The notes below the pieces were generated by a model, which worked only from the letters and a program-made list of their open reading frames with translations, was not told the origin of the DNA and did no database searches. A stretch of DNA of 11,533 bases from Candidatus Omnitrophota bacterium (GTDB lineage Bacteria; Omnitrophota; Gorgyraeia; B26-G9): assembly GCA_028718845.1 (NCBI GenBank), contig JAQULA010000035.1:1-11533 (forward strand). The letters run 5' to 3'. Positions 1 through 5,983 of this stretch are shown here, one piece after another. The stretch's first letter is position 1. Every line of letters starts with the position of its first letter. Made by a program: the position numbers and the translations under genes.

Positions 1-218
1 TTAGCCGTGACAATCCGTATTTTCTTGAAGTGCGCGGTAAAATTTCAAAAGACAGCGCGACCGGGGATGTGATTTTTGATTTTTCTGATTTCGGACAGTT
101 TCGCTGTCAGGCCTCCGGAGAGTACTCTGTTTCGGGATACTGGATGCCGATAACGCATCATCCGCTGGATTCTTTAGAGGACTACACCAATCGCATTGTC
201 CTTAAGCTAAGTATATAA
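1..218 (+). CDS. C-terminal fragment of an unrecognised protein (cut by left edge)
   Basis: The reading frame is open from base 3 to a TAA at 216-218, giving about 71 residues and running off the left edge. A GTG at 30 could in principle start it, but no Shine-Dalgarno sequence precedes that codon and the frame stays open upstream, so I treat this as the 3' end of a longer gene. The peptide is rich in aromatic and beta-prone residues, with short patches such as VIFDFSDFGQF and GYWMPITHH. This suggests a compact beta-rich domain, but I recognise no family and assign no function. The region is more AT-rich than the rest of the window. No convincing terminator follows it. Confidence 0.5.
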   Translation, partial: SRDNPYFLEVRGKISKDSATGDVIFDFSDFGQFRCQASGEYSVSGYWMPITHHPLDSLEDYTNRIVLKLSI

Positions 219-306
219 ATTTATCTCCCCAAAAATCGGGTTTTAGTAATTTCTGCGTTCAAACCATGCCCATTCAAGCCTAAACTTTTCCAGCAATCTC
301 GTTATC

Positions 307-336
307 TTCGCACATCTGTGCAAAATATGGTATAAT
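307..336 (+). promoter_or_regulatory. Extended -10 promoter of the Fic / UPF0489-like unit
   Basis: A perfect TATAAT at 331-336 is preceded directly by TGG, making an extended -10 element. A weak -35 candidate, TTCGCA (307-312), lies 18 bp upstream. The predicted start near 343 gives a leader of about 62 nt before the ATG at 405. It is the best promoter-like sequence in the gap before the Fic gene. The strong -10 and poor -35 suggest a promoter whose strength may depend on the overlapping palindrome at 310-321. Confidence 0.65.
310..321. promoter_or_regulatory. 12-bp inverted repeat in the promoter spacer, candidate operator
   Basis: GCACA-TC-TGTGC is a perfect 5-bp inverted repeat with a 2-bp centre. 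It overlaps the weak -35 and occupies the start of the spacer, a typical position for a dimeric repressor site. No regulator gene is adjacent, so the binding protein is unknown. A 12-bp palindrome can also occur by chance. Confidence 0.35.
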
Positions 337-357
337 TCTATTGTAACGCATTATCAG

Positions 358-392
358 TAAACGATTAATAACGTTTAACTCTAAATGGAGTT
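358..392 (+). promoter_or_regulatory. Leader hairpins; the second covers the Fic ribosome binding site
   Basis: Two small inverted repeats lie in the predicted 5' leader. TAAACG (358-363) pairs with CGTTTA (372-377) across an 8-nt loop. AACTC (377-381) pairs with GAGTT (388-392) across a 6-nt loop. The second stem contains most of the only plausible Shine-Dalgarno sequence, GGAG at 387-390, which also sits an unusually long 14 nt from the ATG. Translation of the Fic gene may therefore be weak or conditional. Both stems are short (5-6 bp), so their stability in the cell is uncertain. Confidence 0.3.
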
Positions 393-404
393 GTAATAAT
401 ACCT

Positions 405-1811
405 ATGCGTAATCATGGGAAATGGGTGTTTATTGTCTTTTTTGTCTTGGCGACGCGGCCGGCCATGGCGGATTCGTGTTTGGACCGGGCCTCGACCTTA
501 TCGCCGCCGGCGCAGGTTGACGAGCAGTTGTTTACGACTGCTTTTGCCGATGCGTCGGCAACAATCGCGCATGTCCAAGCCGACCGCGGTAAAGGATTTT
601 TTTCCGGGGTAGAGGAGGGCCGAGGCCGGGAAGCGCAGGAAGGATATCAAGGGGCAGTCGAATTTTTGCGGGAAAAAATAATGCAGGAAGTCCCGCTTAG
701 CGAGCCGGATGTGCTGGCGCTGCATAAACTGCTTGGCCGGACAACCATCGAGATCACTCCGGAATTGGCCATGCATATCGCCAACGGCGGGATACCGGCG
801 GAATTAGGGAATGCCAATGTGCCGGGAGAATACCGGCGGAGTGCGTTACTGGGGCTTCCGTATTTAGAACATCCGCTTCCGAAGGCGATTCCGCAACTGA
901 TCAGTGCGTTGATTGACTGGATGAACGAACAGGACGATGAAATAGCCCGGCTGGAAGAAGCCGGCGCGGATATCCGGCCGCAGGTGCTTGCCCTGGCCGG
1001 ACGAGTGCATTATCTCATTGGAATTATCCATCCGTTTACCGACGGCAACGGCCGCATCGCCCGGCTGCTGACCCGTTATTTACTGGAAAAACACGGATAT
1101 GAGATCGCCGGAGAAACCCGGGAGGAATATGACGAGACCTTCGGCCGCGATTTTAAGCATAATTTCGGTATCGCCTACGGAACGAAACGGGTTAATATCG
1201 AGAAGGCCGCGTGGCCGGAATTGCTGGCAAAATCGAACGCCCCGGCGTTCGAAGGATTTTTAACGGCGCACGTGCGGGAACTGAGCGAGGAAACGCAGGC
1301 TGTTTACGAGCTGCTGGAGAAAAAAGAAGTTGCCCGGTATTTTAAGGAGGAAGCGGGAGTCGACGCGGACCTGTTCATGGCGGCAATCCGGAATTTATCC
1401 CTCGGCGGGCAGTTCGCCGCGGAGAACATTCAGGGAATTATTGCCGATAACATCGCTCAGGCGGTTTCTTTCGATAATGGTACGATACAGGCCGGTAAAA
1501 CTGAAGCCGGCCTGCTTAAAGAAATTATTATGGACACGAACCGGGAGAGCCTGACGGCGCATATCCGGCAGTTTCACATCCTGTTTCCCGAGACACTAAT
1601 CACCAATTTGGAATATTTTCTTGCCGAGACGGCAACGGCACTGCGGGGAGAGCGCGCCGCTTTTGCCCCCCGGGAATATATGGTTATCCAGGAGGTGCTG
1701 GAACGGGTACGGCAGTTGGTTGACGGAGCGGCGGCCGGCGAATTTCCGTCAACCTCTGACCGGGTGAATGCGTGGGAAAACCAAACCCGGTTTATCGAAA
1801 ACGCGATTTAA
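405..1811 (+). CDS. Exported Fic-domain protein (putative AMP/NMP transferase), class II-like
   Basis: A 468-residue protein. Residues 1-22 form a signal peptide (basic start, hydrophobic core, AMA at the cleavage site). The Fic core follows: SGVEEG (67-72) fits the [S/T]xxxE[G/N] inhibitory motif, placed before the core as in class II Fic proteins. GEYRRSALLG (141-150) is the target-docking flap, and HPFTDGNGRIAR (209-220) is the complete catalytic motif with catalytic His209. Family members usually transfer AMP, or another nucleotide part, to a target hydroxyl; E71 would hold ATP in a non-productive position. Residues from about 230 to 468 are mainly helical and unrecognised. Cys25 follows the cleavage site but lacks a proper lipobox, so I do not call a lipoprotein. 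Export is odd for an ATP-using enzyme: it could act outside the cell, in a target cell, or from an uncleaved anchor. The downstream UPF0489-like gene is 11 bases away and also has an export signal. Substrate unknown. Confidence 0.9.
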   Translation: MRNHGKWVFIVFFVLATRPAMADSCLDRASTLSPPAQVDEQLFTTAFADASATIAHVQADRGKGFFSGVEEGRGREAQEGYQGAVEFLREKIMQEVPLSEPDVLALHKLLGRTTIEITPELAMHIANGGIPAELGNANVPGEYRRSALLGLPYLEHPLPKAIPQLISALIDWMNEQDDEIARLEEAGADIRPQVLALAGRVHYLIGIIHPFTDGNGRIARLLTRYLLEKHGYEIAGETREEYDETFGRDFKHNFGIAYGTKRVNIEKAAWPELLAKSNAPAFEGFLTAHVRELSEETQAVYELLEKKEVARYFKEEAGVDADLFMAAIRNLSLGGQFAAENIQGIIADNIAQAVSFDNGTIQAGKTEAGLLKEIIMDTNRESLTAHIRQFHILFPETLITNLEYFLAETATALRGERAAFAPREYMVIQEVLERVRQLVDGAAAGEFPSTSDRVNAWENQTRFIENAI

Positions 1812-1814
1812 AGC

Positions 1815-1819
1815 GGGAG
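1815..1819 (+). promoter_or_regulatory. Ribosome binding site that sets the UPF0489-like start at 1823
   Basis: GGGAG lies 3 nt before the ATG at 1823. It favours this start over the upstream in-frame ATG at 1772, which would overlap the Fic gene and place 17 charged residues before a good signal peptide. Confidence 0.6.
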
Positions 1820-1822
1820 CAC

Positions 1823-3283
1823 ATGAAATATTCATTCAAACTAACCGCGATTATCCTGATCCAGGCATTTTTAATGATGCCGTGCGCCCGGGCGCACGAT
1901 TTCAATTCGTCTGTTCGGGAGCCGGCGGCATTAACAACCCTGGCGCCGAAAGCGGCGATTAATATTGAAATTTTTCAAGACGGGTTTTCCCGATTTATTC
2001 GCGCCGCGCGAGAGAATGCGCCGGAATCGACGATAAAACCGGCGCGTGCCGAACCGCCGGAGGCGATTGCTCGACCTGAATTTTCATTTTTTGGTTACAT
2101 TGCCCGGCAGGCAAAAGCCTGGAGCCGGGTTTTTAGTTTGGGTTTTATTGTCGCCGTGCTGCAGGTTTTCAGCGGGGTGAGCCCCTCCGACCTGTCGGCG
2201 GCCCAGCGGCAAAATATGGAATCGCCGGCCGAGGTCCGTGCCGGGCGCTATGCGGCGGAGATGATTCCCGGTACGAATATTGTTATTCACACTCATACGG
2301 GGCGCGGAGAAGGAAAGCACAATAATGTTTTAGCCGACTGGGCCGAAGCGAATATAAACGGGACACTGCAGCCGGAGTCGGATTTAGTGCGGTTTGACTG
2401 GCATGCCGATGACCGGGCGCTTATCCGGGATGAACAGATTCAAGCGTGGCGGGATATCCGGAATATAAATGATCCGGCCCGGCAGATTGAAGCGGCCAGG
2501 CAATTAGCCCGGCAGTTGAGAATCGACGCGTTTAATTACCCGGCTTTTTTGACCGGACCCCAGGGGAAACCGATGTTGAGGAATACGGTTTGGGTCCGGC
2601 AGCCGGATGAATGGACCGGGGCTCCCAGGGAAGAAGGCGTGGTGTTTCTTGACGGGATAATGCTGTTTACGGATAATCCGTCCGCGTATCCGGACGCGAA
2701 AAAGTCAAAACGGTTTAGTTTGAATATCGGCGATTTGTCGGCAATGGGGGCGAAGGCGGACATTAAATCCGGTTTTGCGCTGGATTTCGATTTAGATTAT
2801 TTCGCTTTGTATACCACGGAAAATGTCGATTGGGATCTGCTCAATAAAACGCTGGAAAGCGACAATGTCTCTTCACACCGGCTGGCCGCGGCGGTATTTA
2901 AAGCGGTTTATTTCCGGCCGGATCGCGAACAGATCCAAAAGAATATCGATGCGGTCCTGGAGCAGCTCTCGGTGTTGGCGGGGCAAGGGAAAACCCCGGC
3001 AATTATTACGATAGCCGAATCTCCGGGGTTTACGCCGGCGGATGACGCGGCCTGGATCGAAGCCCGGCTTGTCGAGGGCCTGACCCGGATTTATGGGCCG
3101 GGCGCATTCGGCCAAAACCGTAATTTTTCTCCCGCAAAAGCGTCCACGGTTATTCTTCCCGGCCGTAATCCCGGCGAGCGCGATAAAGTCCTGGCAGTGA
3201 TCGTGGAACTCGGCCGGGCCGCCGACAAGACCCCGCCGGAGTTCGAGATGGCATCGGGCCCGGTTATCGAACAGGCAATTTAA
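1823..3283 (+). CDS. UPF0489-like protein with arginase-type metal motifs, exported or membrane-tethered
   Basis: A 486-residue protein from the ATG at 1823. Residues 1-24 look like a signal peptide (MKYSFK, hydrophobic stretch, ARA before HDF). A second hydrophobic stretch at about 102-118 could be a membrane segment. The conserved-looking part contains HTH at 156-158, DWHADD at 192-197 and DFDLDYF at 321-327. DxHxD followed much later by DxDxDYF recalls UPF0489 (C5orf22-like) proteins and, more distantly, the two metal-binding motifs of arginase/deacetylase-fold enzymes. A metal-dependent hydrolase is therefore a reasonable inference, with no substrate indicated. If 102-118 spans the membrane, the catalytic part could face the cytoplasm; if not, it is periplasmic or secreted. 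The gene follows the Fic gene by 11 bases with no promoter between, so the two are probably co-transcribed. Family assignment rests on motifs only. Confidence 0.7.
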   Translation: MKYSFKLTAIILIQAFLMMPCARAHDFNSSVREPAALTTLAPKAAINIEIFQDGFSRFIRAARENAPESTIKPARAEPPEAIARPEFSFFGYIARQAKAWSRVFSLGFIVAVLQVFSGVSPSDLSAAQRQNMESPAEVRAGRYAAEMIPGTNIVIHTHTGRGEGKHNNVLADWAEANINGTLQPESDLVRFDWHADDRALIRDEQIQAWRDIRNINDPARQIEAARQLARQLRIDAFNYPAFLTGPQGKPMLRNTVWVRQPDEWTGAPREEGVVFLDGIMLFTDNPSAYPDAKKSKRFSLNIGDLSAMGAKADIKSGFALDFDLDYFALYTTENVDWDLLNKTLESDNVSSHRLAAAVFKAVYFRPDREQIQKNIDAVLEQLSVLAGQGKTPAIITIAESPGFTPADDAAWIEARLVEGLTRIYGPGAFGQNRNFSPAKASTVILPGRNPGERDKVLAVIVELGRAADKTPPEFEMASGPVIEQAI

Positions 3284-3334
3284 GGGCATTCTATCCTGCG
3301 AATCGAAAAATCCCCGCGGAGTTTTGGCCAGAAG

Positions 3335-3343
3335 TGATATAAT
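3335..3343 (+). promoter_or_regulatory. Extended -10 promoter of the hydrolase-MATE unit
   Basis: TGA-TATAAT (3335-3343) is a consensus -10 with the TGn extension. No recognisable -35 lies 16-18 bp upstream. The predicted start near 3350 gives a leader of about 57 nt. That leader has a 7-bp inverted repeat, GATTTTC (3352-3358) and GAAAATC (3381-3387). Confidence 0.6.
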
Positions 3344-3395
3344 ATCCCTGCGATTTTCATCGGGAAATAATGATTGAGGCGAAAATCAAGCGACC

Positions 3396-3401
3396 AGGGA
3401 G
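3396..3401 (+). promoter_or_regulatory. Ribosome binding site that sets the hydrolase start at 3407
   Basis: AGGGAG lies 5 nt before the ATG at 3407. The in-frame TTG at 3374 has no such site, so the shorter start is preferred. Confidence 0.75.
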
Positions 3402-3406
3402 AAAGA

Positions 3407-4165
3407 ATGACGCCGGAACTTAAAAAAGGTTTTTTGCTCACCCAGGACAAAGTTTCCATCGCTTATGAGCACGCCCTGAACGGGCGGCGCAGTCTGGTTA
3501 TTATTTGTCCGGGTTTTTTTAACAGCATGCAGAATCGCTGGATGAAAACAGTACAGCAGATTATTGCCCGGCATTATGACACCTGCATTTTCGATTTTCG
3601 CGGGCACGGGAAAAGCTCAGGCATATTCACTTGGCTGGCCCGGGAACGTTTCGATCTGGAAGCGGTGCTTGATTACGTCCGGGGATTTGATTACGATTCG
3701 ATCGGAATAATCGGGTTTTCGCTGGGAGCGGCGGTTTCGATCAATACCGTCGGTCATGGCAATGATGTCGCCGCCATGGTTTTGGTGAGCGCGCCGATGA
3801 GTTTTTGGGAGATCAATTATCATTTCTGGGAGCCGGAGATGTTTTCCGACCTGAAAGATAATTTTGAATGCGGCTGGGAAGGCAAAGGCGCGCGCACCGG
3901 AAATATGTTCCTGCGCAAACCGAAACCGCTTACCCAGATACGGCGGATTAAGAATATTCCGATCATGTTTATTCACGGGACAAAGGATTGGATAATCAAA
4001 GATCATCATTCCCGCGTTCTTTATGAGGCATATCACGTTTCGCAGGAAAAAAAGAAACTTGTCCTGATCAAAGACGGATTGCATGCCGAGCGGCTTGTTC
4101 AAAATCACCGCGAGAAAATGGAAGAATTGATGACCGGATGGTTTCAAAGAACTTTGGAAGGGTAG
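3407..4165 (+). CDS. Alpha/beta hydrolase (serine hydrolase, Hydrolase_4-like)
   Basis: A 252-residue cytoplasmic protein with no signal peptide. It shows the alpha/beta-hydrolase order: CPGFFNS at 34-40 near the expected oxyanion-hole region, RGHGKSS at 65-71, the nucleophile elbow GFSLG with Ser105, HGTKDWI with Asp194, and GLHAER with His226. The Ser-Asp-His triad is thus complete and the length is normal for a single-domain esterase, lipase or acylglycerol hydrolase. Substrate cannot be read from the sequence. The start is the ATG with a good ribosome binding site. The MATE transporter gene begins 7 nt after the stop, so the two are almost certainly one transcript. The pairing may mean that the enzyme modifies or detoxifies a compound that the transporter exports, but that is inference. 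Confidence 0.88.
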   Translation: MTPELKKGFLLTQDKVSIAYEHALNGRRSLVIICPGFFNSMQNRWMKTVQQIIARHYDTCIFDFRGHGKSSGIFTWLARERFDLEAVLDYVRGFDYDSIGIIGFSLGAAVSINTVGHGNDVAAMVLVSAPMSFWEINYHFWEPEMFSDLKDNFECGWEGKGARTGNMFLRKPKPLTQIRRIKNIPIMFIHGTKDWIIKDHHSRVLYEAYHVSQEKKKLVLIKDGLHAERLVQNHREKMEELMTGWFQRTLEG

Positions 4166-4172
4166 CGCGATA

Positions 4173-5558
4173 ATGACTCCGCTGGTGAAAAAAAGCGTTT
4201 TAAAGACCCTGCTGCACATGGCCGTGCCCATGCTCGCCGGCACCTTTGCCCTGAACGCCTATAATTTAACCGATACCTGGTTTGTGTCGCGTTTGGGCAC
4301 CGATGCGTTGGCGGCAATGTCGTTCACCTTCCCGGTGGTAATGCTGCTGGGATTTATCATGCGCGGCCTGGGGACCGGGGCGATGTCGATAGTAGCGCAC
4401 GCCCTCGGCGGAGGCAGACATAAGACCGCGGCGCGGATCACGACGCACGCTTTGTTTCTCTCCGCGGGCATTGCCGCGGTCCTGACCGTGATCGGGATGG
4501 CAGCGATCACGCCGGTGTTTTCGCGTTTAGGCGCCTCCGGGACAATTCTGATAATGACCCGGCAATACATGCAGATCTGGTATATCGGACTGGTCATTCG
4601 GGTAGTACAAATGATGTTCGGCGATATCATTATCGGTACCGGCAACACCAAAGCGGCGAGCCTGCTGATGGTCATGGGGACCGTGCTTAATTTTATTCTC
4701 GATCCGATCATGATTTTCGGTTTATTCGGCTTTCCCCGGATGGGGATCCAGGGCGCGGCCCTGGCCACGGTTTTATCGGAAACGGGAGTAATGGCCGGAG
4801 CGGTATATGTTTTGCATTCCCGGCATGGGTTGATCTCGTTTTTACCGCATTCCCGCCGGCAAATATTTGCTTCCTGGAGACGGGTCCTGCGCCTGGGCAT
4901 CCCGACCACATTGAGCGCGATTTTAACTCCGCTTTCCGCGGCGGTGGTAATCAAGATCGTTGCCGGGTTCGGCCCGGCGGCCGTGGCCGCCTGCGGGGTC
5001 GCCGGCCGCATCGAGATGTTCGCGTTCATGGTCCCGATGACCGTGGGTATGTCCCTGGTCCCGTTTGTCGCCCAGAATTACGGGGCTAAGCGGTTCGATC
5101 GTATCCGGACCGCGCGAAAGGGCGCCATGACTTTTGCATTGTTATTCGGGGTCGCTATTGCCGGGGTATTTATCCTGATCGCGCGGCCGCTGGGCGGATT
5201 ATTTTCCAAAGACCCGGCGGTGGTTAATGTCCTGGTCAGATACTTACATATCACCTGTTTCGGTTATGGTTTTCTGGAGGTGCACCGCTACGCCGGATTC
5301 TGCCTGACCGGGATCCACAAACCGGCCGCGTCCGCGGTACTGAACACGATCCGCGTCATAATCCTGCTGATCCCGCTGTCGTTATTCGGCGCAAAAATAT
5401 TCGGGTTGTCCGGGGTGTTCTGGGGCCGGCTGATCACGGATATCGGTTCCGGAATTACCGGTATTTTCTGGACCGGCCGGATATTAAAAGAATACCTTAT
5501 TCCGCTCCCGGCAACTCCGGAGGCAGCTTCCGCGCAAAACACCCGGTTTGAAAATTAA
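4173..5558 (+). CDS. MATE-family efflux transporter
   Basis: A 461-residue, strongly hydrophobic protein of the usual MATE length, consistent with about twelve membrane helices in two repeated halves. Family hallmarks include the first-helix region NAYNLTDTWFVSRLGTDALA (28-47), NFILDPIMIFGLFGFPRMG (173-191) followed by GAALATVLS, and QNYGAKR (301-307) in the second half. MATE proteins export drugs, cationic metabolites or toxins from the cytoplasm using a sodium or proton gradient; neither ion nor substrate can be read here. A weak AAGG site lies 11 nt before the ATG, and the gene may be translated partly by coupling to the hydrolase 7 nt upstream. No terminator follows the stop: the next promoter begins 4 nt later, so read-through into the DUF134 operon is possible. 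Confidence 0.93.
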   Translation: MTPLVKKSVLKTLLHMAVPMLAGTFALNAYNLTDTWFVSRLGTDALAAMSFTFPVVMLLGFIMRGLGTGAMSIVAHALGGGRHKTAARITTHALFLSAGIAAVLTVIGMAAITPVFSRLGASGTILIMTRQYMQIWYIGLVIRVVQMMFGDIIIGTGNTKAASLLMVMGTVLNFILDPIMIFGLFGFPRMGIQGAALATVLSETGVMAGAVYVLHSRHGLISFLPHSRRQIFASWRRVLRLGIPTTLSAILTPLSAAVVIKIVAGFGPAAVAACGVAGRIEMFAFMVPMTVGMSLVPFVAQNYGAKRFDRIRTARKGAMTFALLFGVAIAGVFILIARPLGGLFSKDPAVVNVLVRYLHITCFGYGFLEVHRYAGFCLTGIHKPAASAVLNTIRVIILLIPLSLFGAKIFGLSGVFWGRLITDIGSGITGIFWTGRILKEYLIPLPATPEAASAQNTRFEN

Positions 5559-5561
5559 TGG

Positions 5562-5590
5562 TTGACAGCGGCCCAATCCGGGTATATTAT
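5562..5590 (+). promoter_or_regulatory. Near-consensus sigma-70 promoter of the DUF134 operon
   Basis: TTGACA (5562-5567) is separated by 17 bp from TATTAT (5585-5590), which matches TATAAT at five of six bases. Expected initiation at about 5595-5599 coincides with the ATG at 5597. No Shine-Dalgarno sequence lies between the -10 and the ATG. The palindrome GCATATGC (5593-5600) spans the predicted start point and could be an autoregulatory site. Confidence 0.75.
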
Positions 5591-5596
5591 TAGCAT

Positions 5597-5983
5597 ATGC
5601 CAAAAATACAAAACAAGACGATTCGCGGCCGGCCTCGGAAGTGCCGTTGCGTCCGGCAGGAACCCAGGGTGCGTTATTTTAAACCCCAGGGGATACCTCT
5701 GGTTTCTCTGGAAGAGATCGTTCTGACGGTCGACGAGTGCGAGGCATTGTGTTTTGCCGACCGTCAGGGCCTGTACCAGGCCGACGCGGCCAGGAAAATG
5801 AAGATCTCCCGGCAGACCTTCGGCAACATTATCGAATCCGCCCGAAAGAAGGTGGCGGAAGCGGTTTTGTGCGGTAAGGCGCTGCGTATCGGCGGGGGTA
5901 CCTATGTGGTGTCCGGAAAAAAACCGGATTTGAAGAGAATAAGTGCGGAGACTTTTCGAAAGGAGGCCGAGAATGATCGATAA
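5597..5983 (+). CDS. DUF134-family DNA-binding regulator
   Basis: A 128-residue protein matching DUF134 (PF02001). The start region has RGRPRKCRCVRQEP (10-23) then YFKPQGIPL (27-35). The central part includes a D-E-x-E-A-L-type segment and a sigma-region-4-like helix-turn-helix at about 58-82 (QADAARKMKISRQTFGNII), followed by ARKKVAEAVLCGKALRI. The family is thought to be DNA-binding and often sits beside NifX-like and other metal-cofactor genes, as here. It has five cysteines (16, 18, 48, 52, 92); 48 and 52 fall where I would expect Leu and Arg in the family segment, so metal or redox sensing is possible. The ATG at 5597 is kept because the conserved N terminus needs it, even though there is no ribosome binding site. 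The last 11 bases overlap the RND gene, implying coupled translation. It probably controls its own operon. Confidence 0.9.
   Translation: MPKIQNKTIRGRPRKCRCVRQEPRVRYFKPQGIPLVSLEEIVLTVDECEALCFADRQGLYQADAARKMKISRQTFGNIIESARKKVAEAVLCGKALRIGGGTYVVSGKKPDLKRISAETFRKEAENDR
5959..5966 (+). promoter_or_regulatory. Strong ribosome binding site that sets the RND start at 5973
   Basis: AAAGGAGG lies 6 nt before the ATG at 5973, inside the end of the DUF134 gene. It rules out the upstream in-frame start at 5943, which would precede the site and add ten charged residues before the first membrane helix. Confidence 0.85.

Noticed and set aside
227..244. Possible terminator after the first partial gene (CCCC, AAAAAT, CGGG, TTTT)
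   Set aside because: Only a 3-bp GC stem can form, too weak to support a terminator call.
1772..1822. Longer N terminus for the UPF0489-like protein
   Set aside because: It would overlap the Fic gene by 40 bases and put 17 charged residues before a good signal peptide. The ATG at 1823 has a GGGAG site.
3306..3326. Possible terminator after the UPF0489-like gene
   Set aside because: An A-run, CCGC core and TTTT can form only an imperfect stem with a bulge, and the T-run is used up in the stem. The evidence is too weak.
3352..3387. Possible riboswitch-like leader before the hydrolase gene
   Set aside because: There is only one 7-bp AT-rich inverted repeat with a 22-nt loop and no second conserved element, so there is no basis for a riboswitch call.
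4259..5029. 256-codon open frame on the minus strand opposite the MATE gene
   Set aside because: The + strand frame is a clear MATE transporter. The antisense product is low in domain-like features and has no ribosome binding site I can support.
5943..5972. Longer N terminus for the RND protein
   Set aside because: The strong AAAGGAGG site at 5959-5966 lies inside this stretch and points to the ATG at 5973.
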